A program made the translations under genes and the position numbers. DNA of 64,000 bases from Hydractinia symbiolongicarpus (taxonomy: Eukaryota > Cnidaria > Hydrozoa > Anthoathecata > Hydractiniidae): contig NC_079877.1 of the NCBI RefSeq assembly GCF_029227915.1, forward strand, positions 5,272,001-5,336,000, in the 5' to 3' direction. Every line of letters begins with the position of its first letter. The first letter of the stretch is position 1. Of this stretch, positions 24,845 to 38,970 are shown piece after piece. The notes beneath the pieces were generated by a model. It made no database searches and was not told the origin of the DNA. It saw only the letters and a list, made by a program, of their open reading frames with translations.

Positions 24845-27800
24845 AAAATCGTTCGGGAAATGAGTTTACTCCCTGGGTACTTTCTTTGTATACTTTTGAC
24901 TATACGGGCCAAGCCCGGGATTTACGGGAAATCGCGGGTTTTCGTTTGCCGGCGATTAAACTTCTTTTATTCAGCGTCTCATCAAAAATGAAAACATTTT
25001 TAAAAACTACAAGTCTTATGCGTTTTAGTGGTGAAAAAATAATTTAAAATATCGTTCTGGAAATGAGTTTACTCCCTGGGTACTTTCTTTGTATACTTTT
25101 GACTATACGGGCCGAGTCCGAGATTTACGGGAAATCGCGGGTTTTCGTTTGCCGGCGATTAAACTGCTTTTATTCAGCGTCTCATCGAAAATGAAAACAT
25201 TCTTGAAAACTACAAGTCTCATGCGTTTTAGTGGTGAAATAATAATTTAAAAAATCGTTTGGGAAACGAGTTTACTCCCTGGGTACTTTCTTTGTATACT
25301 TTTGACTATACGGGCCGAGTCCGGGATTTACGGGAAATCGCGGGTTTTCGTTTGCCGGCGAATAAACTGCTTTTATTCAGCGTCTCATCGAAAATGAAAA
25401 CATTCTTAAAAACTACAAGTCTCATGCGTTTTAGTGGTGAAATAATAATTTAAAAAATCGTTTAGGAAATGAGTTTACTCCCTGGGTACTTTCTTTGTAT
25501 ACTTTTGATCATACGGGCCGAGTCCAGGATTTACGGGAAATCGCAGGTTTTCGTTTGCCGGCGATTAAACTTCTTTTATTCAGCGTCTCATCAAAAATAA
25601 AAACATTTTTAAAAACTACAAGTCTCATGCGTTTTAGGGGTGAAAAAGTAATTTAAAAAATCGTTCGGGAAATGAGTTTACTCCCTGGGTACTTTCTTTG
25701 TATACTTTTGACTATACGGGCCAAGCCCTGGATTTACGAGAAATCGCGGATTTTTGTTTGCCGGCGATTAAACTTCTTTTATTCAGCGTCCCATCAAATA
25801 TGAGAATATTTTTGAAAACTACAAGTCTCATGCGTTTAGTGGTAAAAAAATAATATAAAAAATCGTTCGGGAAATGAGTTTACTCCCTGGGTACTTTCTT
25901 TGTATACTTTTGACTATTCGGGCCAAGCCCGGGATTTACGGGAAATCGCGGGTTTTCGTTTGCCGGCGATTAAACTTCTTTTATTCAGCGTCTCATCAAA
26001 AATGAAAACATTTTTAAAAACTACAAGTCTTATGCGTTTTAGTGGTGAAAAAATAATTTAAAAAATCGTTCGGGAAATGAGTTTACTCCCTGGGTACTTT
26101 CTTTGTATACTTTTGACTATACGGGCCAAGCCCGGGATTTACGGGAAATCGCGGGTTTTCGTTTGCCGGCGATTAAACTTCTTTTATTCAGCGTCTCATC
26201 AAAAATGAAAACATTTTTAAAAACTACAAGTCTTATGCGTTTTAGTGGTGAAAAAATAATTTAAAATATCGTTCTGGAAATGAGTTTACTCCCTGGGTAC
26301 TTTCTTTGTATACTTTTGACTATACGGGCCGAGTCCGGGATTTAGGGATATCGCAGGTTTTCGTTTGCCGGCGATTAAACTTCTTTTATTCAGCGTCTCA
26401 TCAAAAATGAAAACATTTTTAAAAACTACAAGTCTCATGCGTTTTAGTGGTGAAAAAATAATTTAAAATATCGTTCTGGAAATGAGTTTACTCCCTGGGT
26501 ACTTTCTTTGTATACTTTTGACTATACGGGCCGAGTCCGGGATTTAGGGAAATCGCAGAATTTCGTTTGCCGGCGATTAAACTGCTTTTATTCAGCGTCT
26601 CATCAAAAATGAAAACATTTTTAAAAACTACAAGTCTCATGCGTTTTAGTGGTGAAAAAATAATTTAAAAAATTGTTCGGGAAATGAGTTTACTCCCTGG
26701 GTACTTTCTTTGTATACTTTTGACTATACGGGCCAAGCCCGGGATTTACGAGAAATCGCGGATTTTTGTTTGCCGGCGATTAAACTTCTTTTATTCAGGG
26801 TCCCATCAAATATGAGAATATTTTTGAAAACTACAAGTCTCATGCGTTTAGTGGTAAAAAAATAATATAAAAAATCGTTCGGGAAATGAGTTTACTCCCT
26901 GGGTACTTTCTTTGTATACTTTTGACTATTCGGGCCAAGCCCGGGATTTACGGGAAATCGCGGGTTTTCGTTTGCCGGCGATTAAACTTCTTTTATTCAG
27001 CGTCTCATCAAAAATGAAAACATTTTTAAAAACTACAAGTCTTATGCGTTTTAGTGGTGAAAAAATAATTTAAAAAATCGTTCGGGAAATGAGTTTACTC
27101 CCTGGGTACTTTCTTTGTATACTTTTGACTATACGGGCCAAGCCCGGGATTTACGGGAAATCGCGGGTTTTCGTTTGCCGGCGATTAAACTTCTTTTATT
27201 CAGCGTCTCATCAAAAATGAAAACATTTTAAAAAACTACAAGTCTTATGCGTTTTAGTGGTGAAAAAATAATTTAAAATATCGTTCTGGAAATGAGTTTA
27301 CTCCCTGGGTACTTTCTTTGTATACTTTTGACTATACGGGCCGAGTCCGGGATTTACGGGAAATCGCGGGTTTTCGTTTGCCGGCGATTAAACTGCTTTT
27401 ATTCAGCGTCTCATCGAAAATGAAAACATTCTTGAAAACTACAAGTCTCATGCGTTTTAGTGGTGAAATAATAATTTAAAAAATCGTTTGGGAAACGAGT
27501 TTACTCCCTGGGTACTTTCTTTGTATACTTTTGACTATACGGGCCGAGTCCGGGATTTACGGGAAATCGCGGGTTTTCGTTTGCCGGCGAATAAACTGCT
27601 TTTATTCAGCGTCTCATCGAAAATGAAAACATTCTTAAAAACTACAAGTCTCATGCGTTTTAGTGGTGAAATAATAATTTAAAAAATCGTTTAGGAAATG
27701 AGTTTACTCCCTGGGTACTTTCTTTGTATACTTTTGACTATACGGGCCGAGTCCAGGATTTACGGGAAATCGCAGGTTTTCGTTTGCCGGCGATTAAACT

Positions 27801-29302
27801 TCTTTTATTCAGCGTCTCATCAAAAATAAAAACATTTTTAAAAACTACAAGTCTCATGCGTTTTAGGGGTGAAAAAGTAATTTAAAAAATCGTTCGGGAA
27901 ATGAGTTTACTCCCTGGGTACTTTCTTTGTATACTTTTGACTATACGGGCCAAGCCCTGGATTTACGAGAAATCGCGGATTTTTGTTTGCCGGCGATTAA
28001 ACTTCTTTTATTCAGCGTCCCATCAAATATGAGAATATTTTTGAAAACTACAAGTCTCATGCGTTTAGTGGTAAAAAAATAATATAAAAAATCGTTCGGG
28101 AAATGAGTTTACTCCCTGGGTACTTTCTTTGTATACTTTTGACTATTCGGGCCAAGCCCGGGATTTACGGGAAATCGCGGGTTTTCGTTTGCCGGCGATT
28201 AAACTTCTTTTATTCAGCGTCTCATCAAAAATGAAAACATTTTTAAAAACTACAAGTCTTATGCGTTTTAGTGGTGAAAAAATAATTTAAAAAATCGTTC
28301 GGGAAATGAGTTTACTCCCTGGGTACTTTCTTTGTATACTTTTGACTATACGGGCCAAGCCCGGGATTTACGGGAAATCGCGGGTTTTCGTTTGCCGGCG
28401 ATTAAACTTCTTTTATTCAGCGTCTCATCAAAAATGAAAACATTTTTAAAAACTACAAGTCTTATGCGTTTTAGTGGTGAAAAAATAATTTAAAATATCG
28501 TTCTGGAAATGAGTTTACTCCCTGGGTACTTTCTTTGTATACTTTTGACTATACGGGCCGAGTCCGGGATTTAGGGATATCGCAGGTTTTCGTTTGCCGG
28601 CGATTAAACTTCTTTTATTCAGCGTCTCATCAAAAATAAAAACATTTTTAAAAACTACAAGTCTCATGCGTTTTAGTGGTGAAAAAATAATTTAAAATAT
28701 CGTTCTGGAAATGAGTTTACTCCCTGGGTACTTTCTTTGTATACTTTTGACTATACGGGCCGAGTCCGGGATTTAGGGAAATCGCAGAATTTCGTTTGCC
28801 GGCGATTAAACTGCTTTTATTCAGCCTCTCATCAAAAATGAAAACATTTTTAAAAACTACAAGTCTCATGCGTTTTAGTGGTGAAAAAATAATTTAAAAA
28901 ATCGTTCGGGAAATGAGTTTACTCCCTGGGTACTTTCTTTGTATACTTTTGACTATACGGGCCAAGCCCGGGATTTACGAGAAATCGCGGATTTTTGTTT
29001 GCCGGCGATTAAACTTCTTTTATTCAGGGTCCCATCAAATATGAGAATATTTTTGAAAACTACAAGTCTCATGCGTTTAGTGGTAAAAAAATAATATAAA
29101 AAATCGTTCGGGAAATGAGTTTACTTCCTGGGTACTTTCTTTGTATACTTTTGACTATTCGGGCCAAGCCCGGGATTTACGGGAAATCGCGGGTTTTCGT
29201 TTGCCGGCGATTAAACTTCTTTTATTCAGCGTCTCATCAAAAATGAAAACATTTTTAAAAACTACAAGTCTTATGCGTTTTAGTGGTGAAAAAATAATTT
29301 AA
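24845..29302 (+). repeat. HOR of 11 monomers, 2,229 bp, two copies, with nested 5-mer
   Basis: TGAGAATATTTTTG is at 25,801, 26,813, 28,030 and 29,042; TTTAGGGATATCGC is at 26,341, 28,570 and 29,582; the GGGAAACGAGTTTAC monomer is at 25,259 and 27,488. The offset between copies is exactly 2,229. Within each copy the TGAGAAT monomers are 1,012 bp apart, so a 5-mer was already duplicated before the larger unit was copied. Small differences (ATTTACGGG against ATTTAGGG, TTTTTAAAAAC against TTTTAAAAAAC) show the copies are close but not identical. Confidence 0.88.
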
Positions 29303-30504
29303 AAAATCGTTCGGGAAATGAGTTTACTCCCTGGGTACTTTCTTTGTATACTTTTGACTATACGGGCCAAGCCCGGGATTTACGGGAAATCGCGGGTTTT
29401 CGTTTGCCGGCGATTAAACTTCTTTTATTCAGCGTCTCATCAAAAATGAAAACATTTTTAAAAACTACAAGTCTTATGCGTTTTAGTGGTGAAAAAATAA
29501 TTTAAAATATCGTTCTGGAAATGAGTTTACTCCCTGGGTACTTTCTTTGTATACTTTTGACTATACGGGCCGAGTCCGGGATTTAGGGATATCGCAGGTT
29601 TTCGTTTGCCGGCGATTAAACTTCTTTTATTCAGCGTCTCATCAAAAATGAAAACATTTTTAAAAACTACAAGTCTCATGCGTTTTAGTGGTGAAAAAAT
29701 AATTTAAAATATCGTTCTGGAAATGAATTTACTCCCTGGGTACTTTCTTTGTATACTTTTGACTATACGGGCCGAGTCCGGGATTTAGGGAAATCGCAGA
29801 ATTTCGTTTGCCGGCGATTAAACTGCTTTTATTCAGCGCCTCATCAAAAATGAAAACATTTTTAAAAACTACAAGTCTCATGCGTTTTAGTGGTGAAAAA
29901 ATAATATAAAAAATCGTTCGGGAAATGAGTTTACTCCCTGGGTACTTTCTTTGTATACTTTTGACTATACGGGCCAAGTCGGGATTTACGGGAAATCGCA
30001 GGTTTTTGTTTGCCGGCGATTAAACTTCTTTTATTCAGCGTCTCATCAAAAATGAAAACATTTTTAAAAACTACAAGTCTTATGCGTTTTAGTGGTGAAA
30101 AAATAATTTAAAATATCGTTCTGGAAATGAGTTTACTCCCTGGGTACTTTCTTTGTATACTTTTGACTATACGGGCCGAGTCCGGGATTTAGGGAAATCG
30201 CAGGTTTTCGTTTGCCGGCGATTAAACTTCTTTTATTCAGCGTCTCATCAAAAATGAAAACATTTTTGAAAACTACAAGTCTCATGCGTTTTAGTGGTGA
30301 AAAAATAATTTAAAAAATCGTTCGGGAAATGAGTTTACTCCCTGGGTACTTTCTTTGTATACTTTTGACTATACGGGCCAAGCCCGGGATTTACGGGAAA
30401 TCGCGGGTTTTCGTTTGCCGGCGATTAAACTTCTTTTATTCAGCGTCTCATCAAAAATGAAAACATTTTTAAAAACTACAAGTCTTATGCGTTTTAGTGG
30501 TGAA
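29303..30504 (+). repeat. Continuation of nested 5-mer, then start of dimer pattern
   Basis: TTTAGGGATATCGC at 29,582 continues the 1,012-bp rhythm from 28,570. From about 30,110 two classes alternate: TTCTGGAAATG with CCGAGTCCGGGATTTAGGG, and TTCGGGAAATG with CCAAGCCCGGGATTTACGGG, each pair about 405 bp (CTGGAAATG at 30,121 and 30,526). Confidence 0.75.
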
Positions 30505-33500
30505 AAAATAATTTAAAATATCGTTCTGGAAATGAGTTTACTCCCTGGGTACTTTCTTTGTATACTTTTGACTATACGGGCCGAGTCCGGGATTTAGGGA
30601 AATCGCAGGTTTTCGTTTGCCGGCGATTAAACTTCTTTTATTCAGCGTCTCATCAAAAATGAAAACATTTTTAAAAACTACAAGTCTCATGCGTTTTAGT
30701 GGTGAAAAAATAATTTAAAATATCGTTCTGGAAATGAGTTTACTCCCTGGGTACTTTCTTTGTATACTTTTGACTATACGGGCCGAGTCCGGGATTTAGG
30801 GAAATCGCAGAATTTCGTTTGCCGGCGATTAAACTTCTTTTATTCAGTGTCTCATCAAAAATGAAAACATTTTTGAAAACTACAAGTCTCATGCGTTTTA
30901 GTGGTGAAAAAATAATTTAAAAAATCGTTCGGGAAATGAGTTTACTCCCTGGGTACTTTCTTTGTATACTTTTGACTATACGGGCCAAGTCGGGATTTAC
31001 GGGAAATCGCGGGTTTTCGTTTGCCGGCGATTAAACTTCTTTTATTCAGCGTCTCATCAAAAATGAAAACATTTTTAAAAACTACAAGTCTTATGCGTTT
31101 TAGTGGTGAAAAAATAATTTAAAATATCGTTCTGGAAATGAGTTTACTCCCTGGGTACTTTCTTTGTATACTTTTGACTATACGGGCCGAGTCCGGGATT
31201 TAGGGAAATCGCAGGTTTTCGTTTGCCGGCGATTAAACTTCTTTTATTCAGCGTCTCATCAAAAATGAAAACATTTTTGAAAACTACAAGTCTCATGCAT
31301 TTTAGTGGTGAAAAAATAATTTAAAAAATCGTTCGGGAAATGAGTTTACTCCCTGGGTACTTTCTTTGTATACTTTTGACTATACGGGCCAAGCCGGATT
31401 TACGGGAAATCGCGGGTTTTCGTTTGCCGGCGATTAAACTCCTTTTATTCAGCGTCTCATCAAAAATGAAAACATTTTTAAAAACTACAAGTTTTATGCG
31501 TTTTAGTGGTGAAAAAATAATTTAAAAAATCGTTCTGGAAATGAGTTTACTCACAGGGTACTTTCTTTGAAAACATTCGACTATACGGGCCAAGCCGGGG
31601 ATTTACGGGAAATCGCGGGTTTTTGTTTTCCGGCGATTAAACCTCTTTCATGAAGAGTCTCATCAAAAATGAAAACATTTTTGAAAACTACAAGTCTCAT
31701 GCGTTGTAGTGGTGAAATAATAATTTAAAAAATCGTTTGGGAAATGAGTTTACTCCCTGGGTACTTTCTTTAAATACTTTTGACTATACTGGCCAAGCCC
31801 GGGATTTACGGGAAATCGCGGGTTTTCGTTTGCCGGCGATTAAACTTCTTATATTCAGCGTCTCATCAAAAATGAAAACATTTTTAAAAACTACAAGTCT
31901 TATGCGTTTTAGTGGTGAAAAAATAATTTAAAAAATCGTTCTGGAAATGAGTTTACTCCCTGGGTACTTTCTTTGTATACTTTTGACTATACGGGCCGAG
32001 TCCAGGATTTAGGGAAATCGCAGGTTTTCGTTTGCCATCGATTAAACTTCTTTTAGTCAGCGTCTCATCAAAAATGAAAACATTTTTGAAAACTACAAGT
32101 CTCATGCGTTTTAGTGGTGAAAAAATAATTTCAAATATCGTTCTGGAAATGAGTTTACTCCCTGGGTACTTTCTTTGTATACTTTTGACTATACGGGCCG
32201 AGTCCGGGATTTAGGGAAATCGCAGGTTTTCGTTTGCCGGCGATTAAACTTCTTTTATTCAGCGTCTCATCAAAAATGAAAACATTTTTAAAAACTACAA
32301 GTCTCATGCGTTTTAGTGGTGAAAAAATAATTTAAAATATCGTTCTGGAAATGAGTTTACTCCCTGGGTACTTTCTTTGTATACTTTTGACTATACGGGC
32401 CGAGTCCGGGATTTAGGGAAATCGCAGAATTTCGTTTGCCGGCGATTAAACTTCTTTTATTCAGCGTCTCATCAAAAATGAAAACATTTTTGAAAACTAC
32501 AAGTCTCATGCGTTTTAGTGGTGAAAAAATAATTTAAAAAATCGTTCGGGAAATGAGTTTACTCCCTGGGTACTTTCTTTGTATACTTTTGACTATACGG
32601 GCCAAGTCGGGATTTACGGGAAATCGCGGGTTTTCGTTTGCCGGCGATTAAACTTCTTTTATTCAGCGTCTCATCAAAAATGAAAACATTTTTAAAAACT
32701 ACAAGTCTTATGCGTTTTAGTGGTGAAAAAATAATTTAAAATATCGTTCTGGAAATGAGTTTACTCCCTGGGTACTTTCTTTGTATACTTTTGACTATAC
32801 GGGCCGAGTCCGGGATTTAGGGAAATCGCAGGTTTTCGTTTGCCGGCGATTAAACTTCTTTTATTCAGCGTCTCATCAAAAATGAAAACATTTTTGAAAA
32901 CTACAAGTCTCATGCATTTTAGTGGTGAAAAAATAATTTAAAAAATCGTTCGGGAAATGAGTTTACTCCCTGGGTACTTTCTTTGTATACTTTTGACTAT
33001 ACGGGCCAAGCCGGATTTACGGGAAATCGCGGGTTTTCGTTTGCCGGCGATTAAACTCCTTTTATTCAGCGTCTCATCAAAAATGAAAACATTTTTAAAA
33101 ACTACAAGTTTTATGCGTTTTAGTGGTGAAAAAATAATTTAAAAAATCGTTCTGGAAATGAGTTTACTCACAGGGTACTTTCTTTGAAAACATTCGACTA
33201 TACGGGCCAAGCCGGGGATTTACGGGAAATCGCGGGTTTTTGTTTTCCGGCGATTAAACCTCTTTCATTAAGAGTCTCATCAAAAATGAAAACATTTTTG
33301 AAAACTACAAGTCTCATGCGTTGTAGTGGTGAAATAATAATTTAAAAAATCGTTTGGGAAATGAGTTTACTCCCTGGGTACTTTCTTTAAATACTTTTGA
33401 CTATACTGGCCAAGCCCGGGATTTACGGGAAATCGCGGGTTTTCGTTTGCCGGCGATTAAACTTCTTATATTCAGCGTCTCATCAAAAATGAAAACATTT

Positions 33501-33738
33501 TTAAAAACTACAAGTCTTATGCGTTTTAGTGGTGAAAAAATAATTTAAAAAATCGTTCTGGAAATGAGTTTACTCCCTGGGTACTTTCTTTGTATACTTT
33601 TGACTATACGGGCCGAGTCCAGGATTTAGGGAAATCGCAGGTTTTGGTTTGCCATCGATTAAACTTCTTTTAGTCAGCGTCTCATCAAAAATGAAAACAT
33701 TTTTGAAAACTACAAGTCTCATGCGTTTTAGTGGTGAA
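30505..33738 (+). repeat. HOR of 8 monomers, 1,617 bp, two copies
   Basis: GAATTTCGTTTGCCGG at 30,810 and 32,427, the CCAAGCCGGATTTACG monomer at 31,340 and 32,957, TTTGAAAACATTCG at about 31,567 and 33,184, and CTTTAAATACTTTTGACT at about 31,768 and 33,385 share an offset of 1,617. Unit edges are taken where similarity drops (TTTCAAATATCG near 32,130). The unit is seven bases short of eight 203-bp monomers owing to several one-base losses such as CCAAGCCGGG for CCAAGCCCGGG. Confidence 0.88.
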
Positions 33739-35579
33739 AAAATAATTTAAAAAATCATTCGGGAAATGATTTTACTCCCTGGGTACTTTTTTTGTATACT
33801 TTTGACTATACGGGCCAAGCCGGGATTTACGGGAAATCGCGGGTTTTCGTTTGCCGGCGATTAAACTTCTTTTATTCAGCGTCTCATCAAAAATGAAAAC
33901 ATTTTTAAAAACTACAAGTCTCATGGGCTTTAGTGGTGAAAAAATAATTTAAAAAATCGTTCTGAAAATGAGTTTACTCACAGGGTACTTTCTTTGTATA
34001 CATTCGACTATACGTGCCAAGCCCGGGATTTACGGGAAATCGCGGGTTTTCGTTTGCCAGCGATTAAACTTCTTTTATTCAGCGTCTCATCAAAAATGAA
34101 AACATTTTTGAAAACTACAAGTCTGATGCGTTTTAGTGGTGAAGAAATAATTTAAAAAATCGTTCTGGAAATGAGTTTACACACAGGGTACTTTCTTTGT
34201 ATACATTCGACTATACAGGCCAAGCCCGGGATTTACGGGAAATCGCGGGTTTTCGTTTGCCAGCGATTAAACTTCTTTTATTCAGCGTCTCATCAAAAAT
34301 GTAAACATTTTTAAAAACTACAAGTCTGATGCGTTTTAGTGGTGAAGAAATAATTTAAAAAATCGTTCTGGAAATGAGTTTACACACAGGGTACTTTCTT
34401 TGTATACTTTTGACTATACGGGCCAAGCCCGGGATTTACGGGAAATCGCGGGTTTTCGTTTGCCAGCGATTAAACTTCTTTTATTCAGCGTCTCATCAAA
34501 AATGTAAACATTTTTAAAAACTACAAGTCTGATGCGTTTTAGTGGTGAAGAAATAATTTAAAAAATCGTTCTGGAAATGAGTTTACACACAGGGTACTTT
34601 CTTTGTATACTTTTGACTATACGGGCCGAGTCCAGGATTTAGGGAAATCGCAGGTTTTCGTTTGCCATCGATTAAACTTCTTTTAGTCAGCGTCTCATCA
34701 AAAATGAAAACATTTTTGAAAACTACAAGTCTCATGCGTTTTAGTGGTGAAAAAATAATTTAAAAAATCATTCGGGAAATGAGTTTACTCCCTGGGTACT
34801 TTCTTTAAATACTTTTGACTATACTGGCCAAGCCTGGGATTTACGGGAAATCGCGGGTTTTCGTTTGCCGGCGATTAAACTTCTTATATTCAGCGTCTCA
34901 TTAAAAATGAAAACATTTTTAAAAACTACAAGTCTTATGCGTTTTAGTGGTGAAAAAATAATTTAAAAAATCGTTCTGGAAATGAGTTTACTCCCTGGGT
35001 ACTTTCTTTGTATACTTTTGACTATACGGGCCGAGTCCAGGATTTAGGGAAATCGCAGGTTTTCGTTTGCCATCGATTAAACTTCTTTTAGTCAGCGTCT
35101 CATCAAAAATGAAAACATTTTTGAAAACTACAAGTCTCATGCGTTTTAGTGGTGAAAAAATAATTTAAAAAATCATTCGGGAAATGATTTTACTCCCTGG
35201 GTACTTTTTTTGTATACTTTTGACTATACGGGCCAAGCCGGGATTTACGGGAAATCGCGGGTTTTCGTTTGCCGGCGATTAAACTTCTTTTATTCAGCGT
35301 CTCATCAAAAATGAAAACATTTTTAAAAACTACAAGTCTCATGGGCTTTAGTGGTGAAAAAATAATTTAAAAAATCGTTCTGAAAATGAGTTTACTCACA
35401 GGGTACTTTCTTTGTATACATTCGACTATACGTGCCAAGCCCGGGATTTACGGGAAATCGCGGGTTTTCGTTTGCCAGCGATTAAACTTCTTTTATTCAG
35501 CGTCTCATCAAAAATGTAAACATTTTTAAAAACTACAAGTCTGATGCGTTTTAGTGGTGAAGAAATAATTTAAAAAATC
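33739..35579 (+). repeat. 7-monomer spacing (1,418 bp) with a local single-monomer triplication
   Basis: GGGAAATGATTTTACTC with the long T run ACTTTTTTTGTATAC is at 33,761 and 35,179 (1,418 bp) and again at 39,236. Between them, three consecutive monomers carry AAGTCTGATGCG (CTGATG at about 34,123, 34,326 and 34,529) together with GTGAAGAAATAATTT and TTTACACACAGGG, a local expansion of one monomer. These also carry GCCAGCG in place of GCCGGCG. Confidence 0.8.
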
Positions 35580-38500
35580 GTTCTGGAAATGAGTTTACAC
35601 ACAGGGTACTTTCTTTGTATACATTCGACTATACGGGCCAAGCCCGGGATTTACGGGAAATCGCGGGTTTTCGTTTTCCGGCGATTAAACCTCTTTCATT
35701 AAGCGTCTCATCAAAAATGAAAACATTTTTGAAAACTACAAGTCTCATGCGTTTTAGTGGTGAAAAAAAAATTTAAAAAATCGTTTGGGAAATGAGTTTA
35801 CTCCCTGGGTACTTTCTTTGTATACATTCGACTATACGGGCCAAGCCCCGGATTTACGGGAAATCGCGGGTTTTAGTTTGCCGGCGATTAAACTTCTTTT
35901 ATTCAGCGTCTCATCAAAAATGAAAACATTTTTAAAAACTACAAGTCTTATGCGTTTTAGTGGTGAAAAAATAATTTAAAAAATCGATCTGGAAATGAGT
36001 TTACTCACAGGGTACTTTCTTTGTATACATTCGACTATACGTGCCAAGCCCGGGATTTACGGGAAATCGCGGGTTTTCGTTTGCCGGCGATTAAACTGCT
36101 TTTATTCAGCGTCTCATCAAAAATGAAAACATTCTTGAAACCTACAAGTCTCATGCGTTGTAGTGGTGAAGTAATAATTTAAAAAATCGTTTGGGAAATG
36201 AGTTTACTCCCTGGGTACTTTCTTTGTATACTTTTGACAATACTGGCCAAGCCCGGGATTTACGGGAAATCGCGTGTTTTCGTTTGCCGGCGATTAAACT
36301 GCTTTTATTCAGCGTCTCATCAAAAATGAAAACATTCTTGAAACCTACAAGTCTCATGCGTTGTAGTGGTGAAATAATAATTTAAAAAATCGTTCTGGAA
36401 ATGAGTTTACACACAGGGTACTTTCTTTGTATACATTCGACTATACGGGCCAAGCCCGGGATTTACGGGAAATCGCGGGTTTTCGTTTTCCGGCGATTAA
36501 ACCTCTTTCATTAAGCGTCTCATTAAAAATGAAAACATTTTTGAAAACTACAAGTCTCATGCGTTTTAGTGGTGAAAAAAAAATTTAAAAAATCGTTTCG
36601 GAAATGAGTTTACTCCCTGGGTACTTTCTTTGTATACATTCGACTATACGGGCCAAGCCCCGGATTTACGGGAAATCGCGGGTTTTAGTTTGCCGGCGAT
36701 TAAACTTCTTTTATTCAGCGTCTCATCAAAAATGAAAACATTTTTAAAAACTACAAGTCTTATGCGTTTTAGTGTTGAAAAAATAATTTAAAAAATCGAT
36801 CTGGAAATGAGTTTACTCACAGGGTACTTTCTTTGTATACATTCGACTATACGTGCCAAGCCCGGGATTTACGGGAAATCGCGGGTTTTCGTTTGCCGGC
36901 GATTAAACTGCTTTTATTCAGCGTCTCATCAAAAATGAAAACATTCTTGAAACCCACAAGTCTCATGCGTTGTAGTGGTGAAGTAATAATTTAAAAAATC
37001 GTTTGGGAAATGAGTTTACTCCCTGGGTACTTTCTTTGTATACTTTTGACTATACTGGCCAAGCCCGGGATTTACGGGAAATCGCGTGTTTTCGTTTGCC
37101 GGCGATTAAACTTCTTAAATTCAGCGTCTCATCAAAAATGAAAACATTCTTGAAACCTACAAGTCTCATGCGTTGTAGTGGTGAAATAATAATTTAAAAA
37201 ATCGTTTGGGAAATGAGTTTACTCCCTGGGTACTTTCTTTAAATACTTTTGACTATACTGGCCAAGCCCGGGATTTACGGGAAATCGCGGGTTTTCGTTT
37301 GCCGGCGATTAAACTTCTTATATTCAGCGTCTCATCAAAAATGAAAACATTTTTAAAAACTACAAGTCTTATGCGTTTTAGTGGTGAAAAAATAATTTAA
37401 AAAATCGTTCTGGAAATGAGTTTACTCCCTGGGTACTTTCTTTGTATACTTTTGACTATACTGGCCAAGCCCGGGATTTACGGGAAATCGCGGGTTTTCG
37501 TTTGCCGGCGATTAAACTTCTTATATTCAGCGTCTCATCAAAAATGAAAACATTTTTAAAAACTACAAGTCTCATGGGCTTTAGTGGTGAAAAAATAATT
37601 TAAAAAATCGTTCTGGAAATGAGTTTACTCACAGGGTACTTTCTTTGTATACATTCGACTATACGTGCCAAGCCCGGGATTTACGGGAAATCGCGGGTTT
37701 TCGTTTGCCAGCGATTAAACTTCTTTTATTCAGCGTCTCATCAAAAATGAAAACATTTTTGAAAACTACAAGTCTCATGCGTTTTAGTGGTGAAAAAATA
37801 ATTTAAAAAATCGTTCGGGAAATGAGTTTACTCCCTGGGTACTTTCTTTGTATACTTTTGACTATACGGGCCAAGCCGCGATTTACGGGAAATCGCGGGT
37901 TTTCGTTTGCCGGCGATTAAACTTCTTTTATTCAGCGTCTCATCAAAAATGTAAACATTTTTAAAAACTAAAAGTCTGATGCGTTTTAGTGGTGAAGAAA
38001 TAATTTAAAAAATCGTTCTGGAAATGAGTTTACACACAGGGTACTTTCTTTGTATACATTCGACTATACGGGCCAAGCCCGGGATTTACGGGAAATCGCG
38101 GGTTTTCGTTTTCCGGCGATTAAACCTCTTTCATTAAGCGTCTCATTAAAAATGAAAACATTTTTGAAAACTACAAGTCTCATGCGTTTTAGTGGTGAAA
38201 AAAAAATTTAAAAAATCGTTTGGGAAATGAGTTTACTCCCTGGGTACTTTCTTTGTATACATTCGACTATACGGGCCAAGCCCCGGATTTACGGGAAATC
38301 GCGGGTTTTAGTTTGCCGGCGATTAAACTTCTTTTATTCAGCGTCTCATCAAAAATGAAAACATTTTTAAAAACTACAAGTCTTATGCGTTTTAGTGTTG
38401 AAAAAATAATTTAAAAAATCGATCTGGAAATGAGTTTACTCACAGGGTACTTTCTTTGTATACATTCGACTATACGTGCCAAGCCCGGGATTTACGGGAA

Positions 38501-38970
38501 ATCGCGGGTTTTCGTTTGCCGGCGATTAAACTGCTTTTATTCAGCGTCTCATCAAAAATGAAAACATTCTTGAAACCTACAAGTCTCATGCGTTGTAGTG
38601 GTGAAGTAATAATTTAAAAATCGTTTGGGAAATGAGTTTACTCCCTGGGTACTTTCTTTGTATACTTTTGACTATACTGGCCAAGCCCGGGATTTACGGG
38701 AAATCGCGTGTTTTCGTTTGCCGGCGATTAAACTTCTTAAATTCAGCGTCTCATCAAAAATGAAAACATTCTTGAAACCTACAAGTCTCATGCGTTGTAG
38801 TGGTGAAATAATAATTTAAAAAATCGTTTGGGAAATGAGTTTACTCCCTGGGTACTTTCTTTAAATACTTTTGACTATACTGGCCAAGCCCGGGATTTAC
38901 GGGAAATCGCGGGTTTTCGTTTGCCGGCGATTAAACTTCTTATATTCAGCGTCTCATCAAAAATGAAAAC
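35580..38970 (+). repeat. Nested 4-mer (812 bp) and 8-mer (1,622 bp) HORs
   Basis: The CCAAGCCCCGGATTTACG monomer occurs at 35,785, about 36,597 and 38,220, and the GAAACCTACAAGTCTC/GCGTTGTAGTGG monomers at 36,191, 37,003 and 38,625. The first step is 812 and the second 1,622-1,623. GTCTCATTAAAAATG at about 36,522 and 38,144 is shared only by the last two units, so the 4-mer was duplicated first and an 8-mer second. In the final copy two monomers are missing before CATGGGCTTTAGTGG (38,995 against 37,571). Confidence 0.82.

Noticed and set aside
26341-26360. Telomere-like TTTAGGG or TTAGGG
   Set aside because: It occurs once per monomer in one class (GGATTTAGGGAAATC), caused by loss of one C from GGATTTACGGG. 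It is never in tandem.
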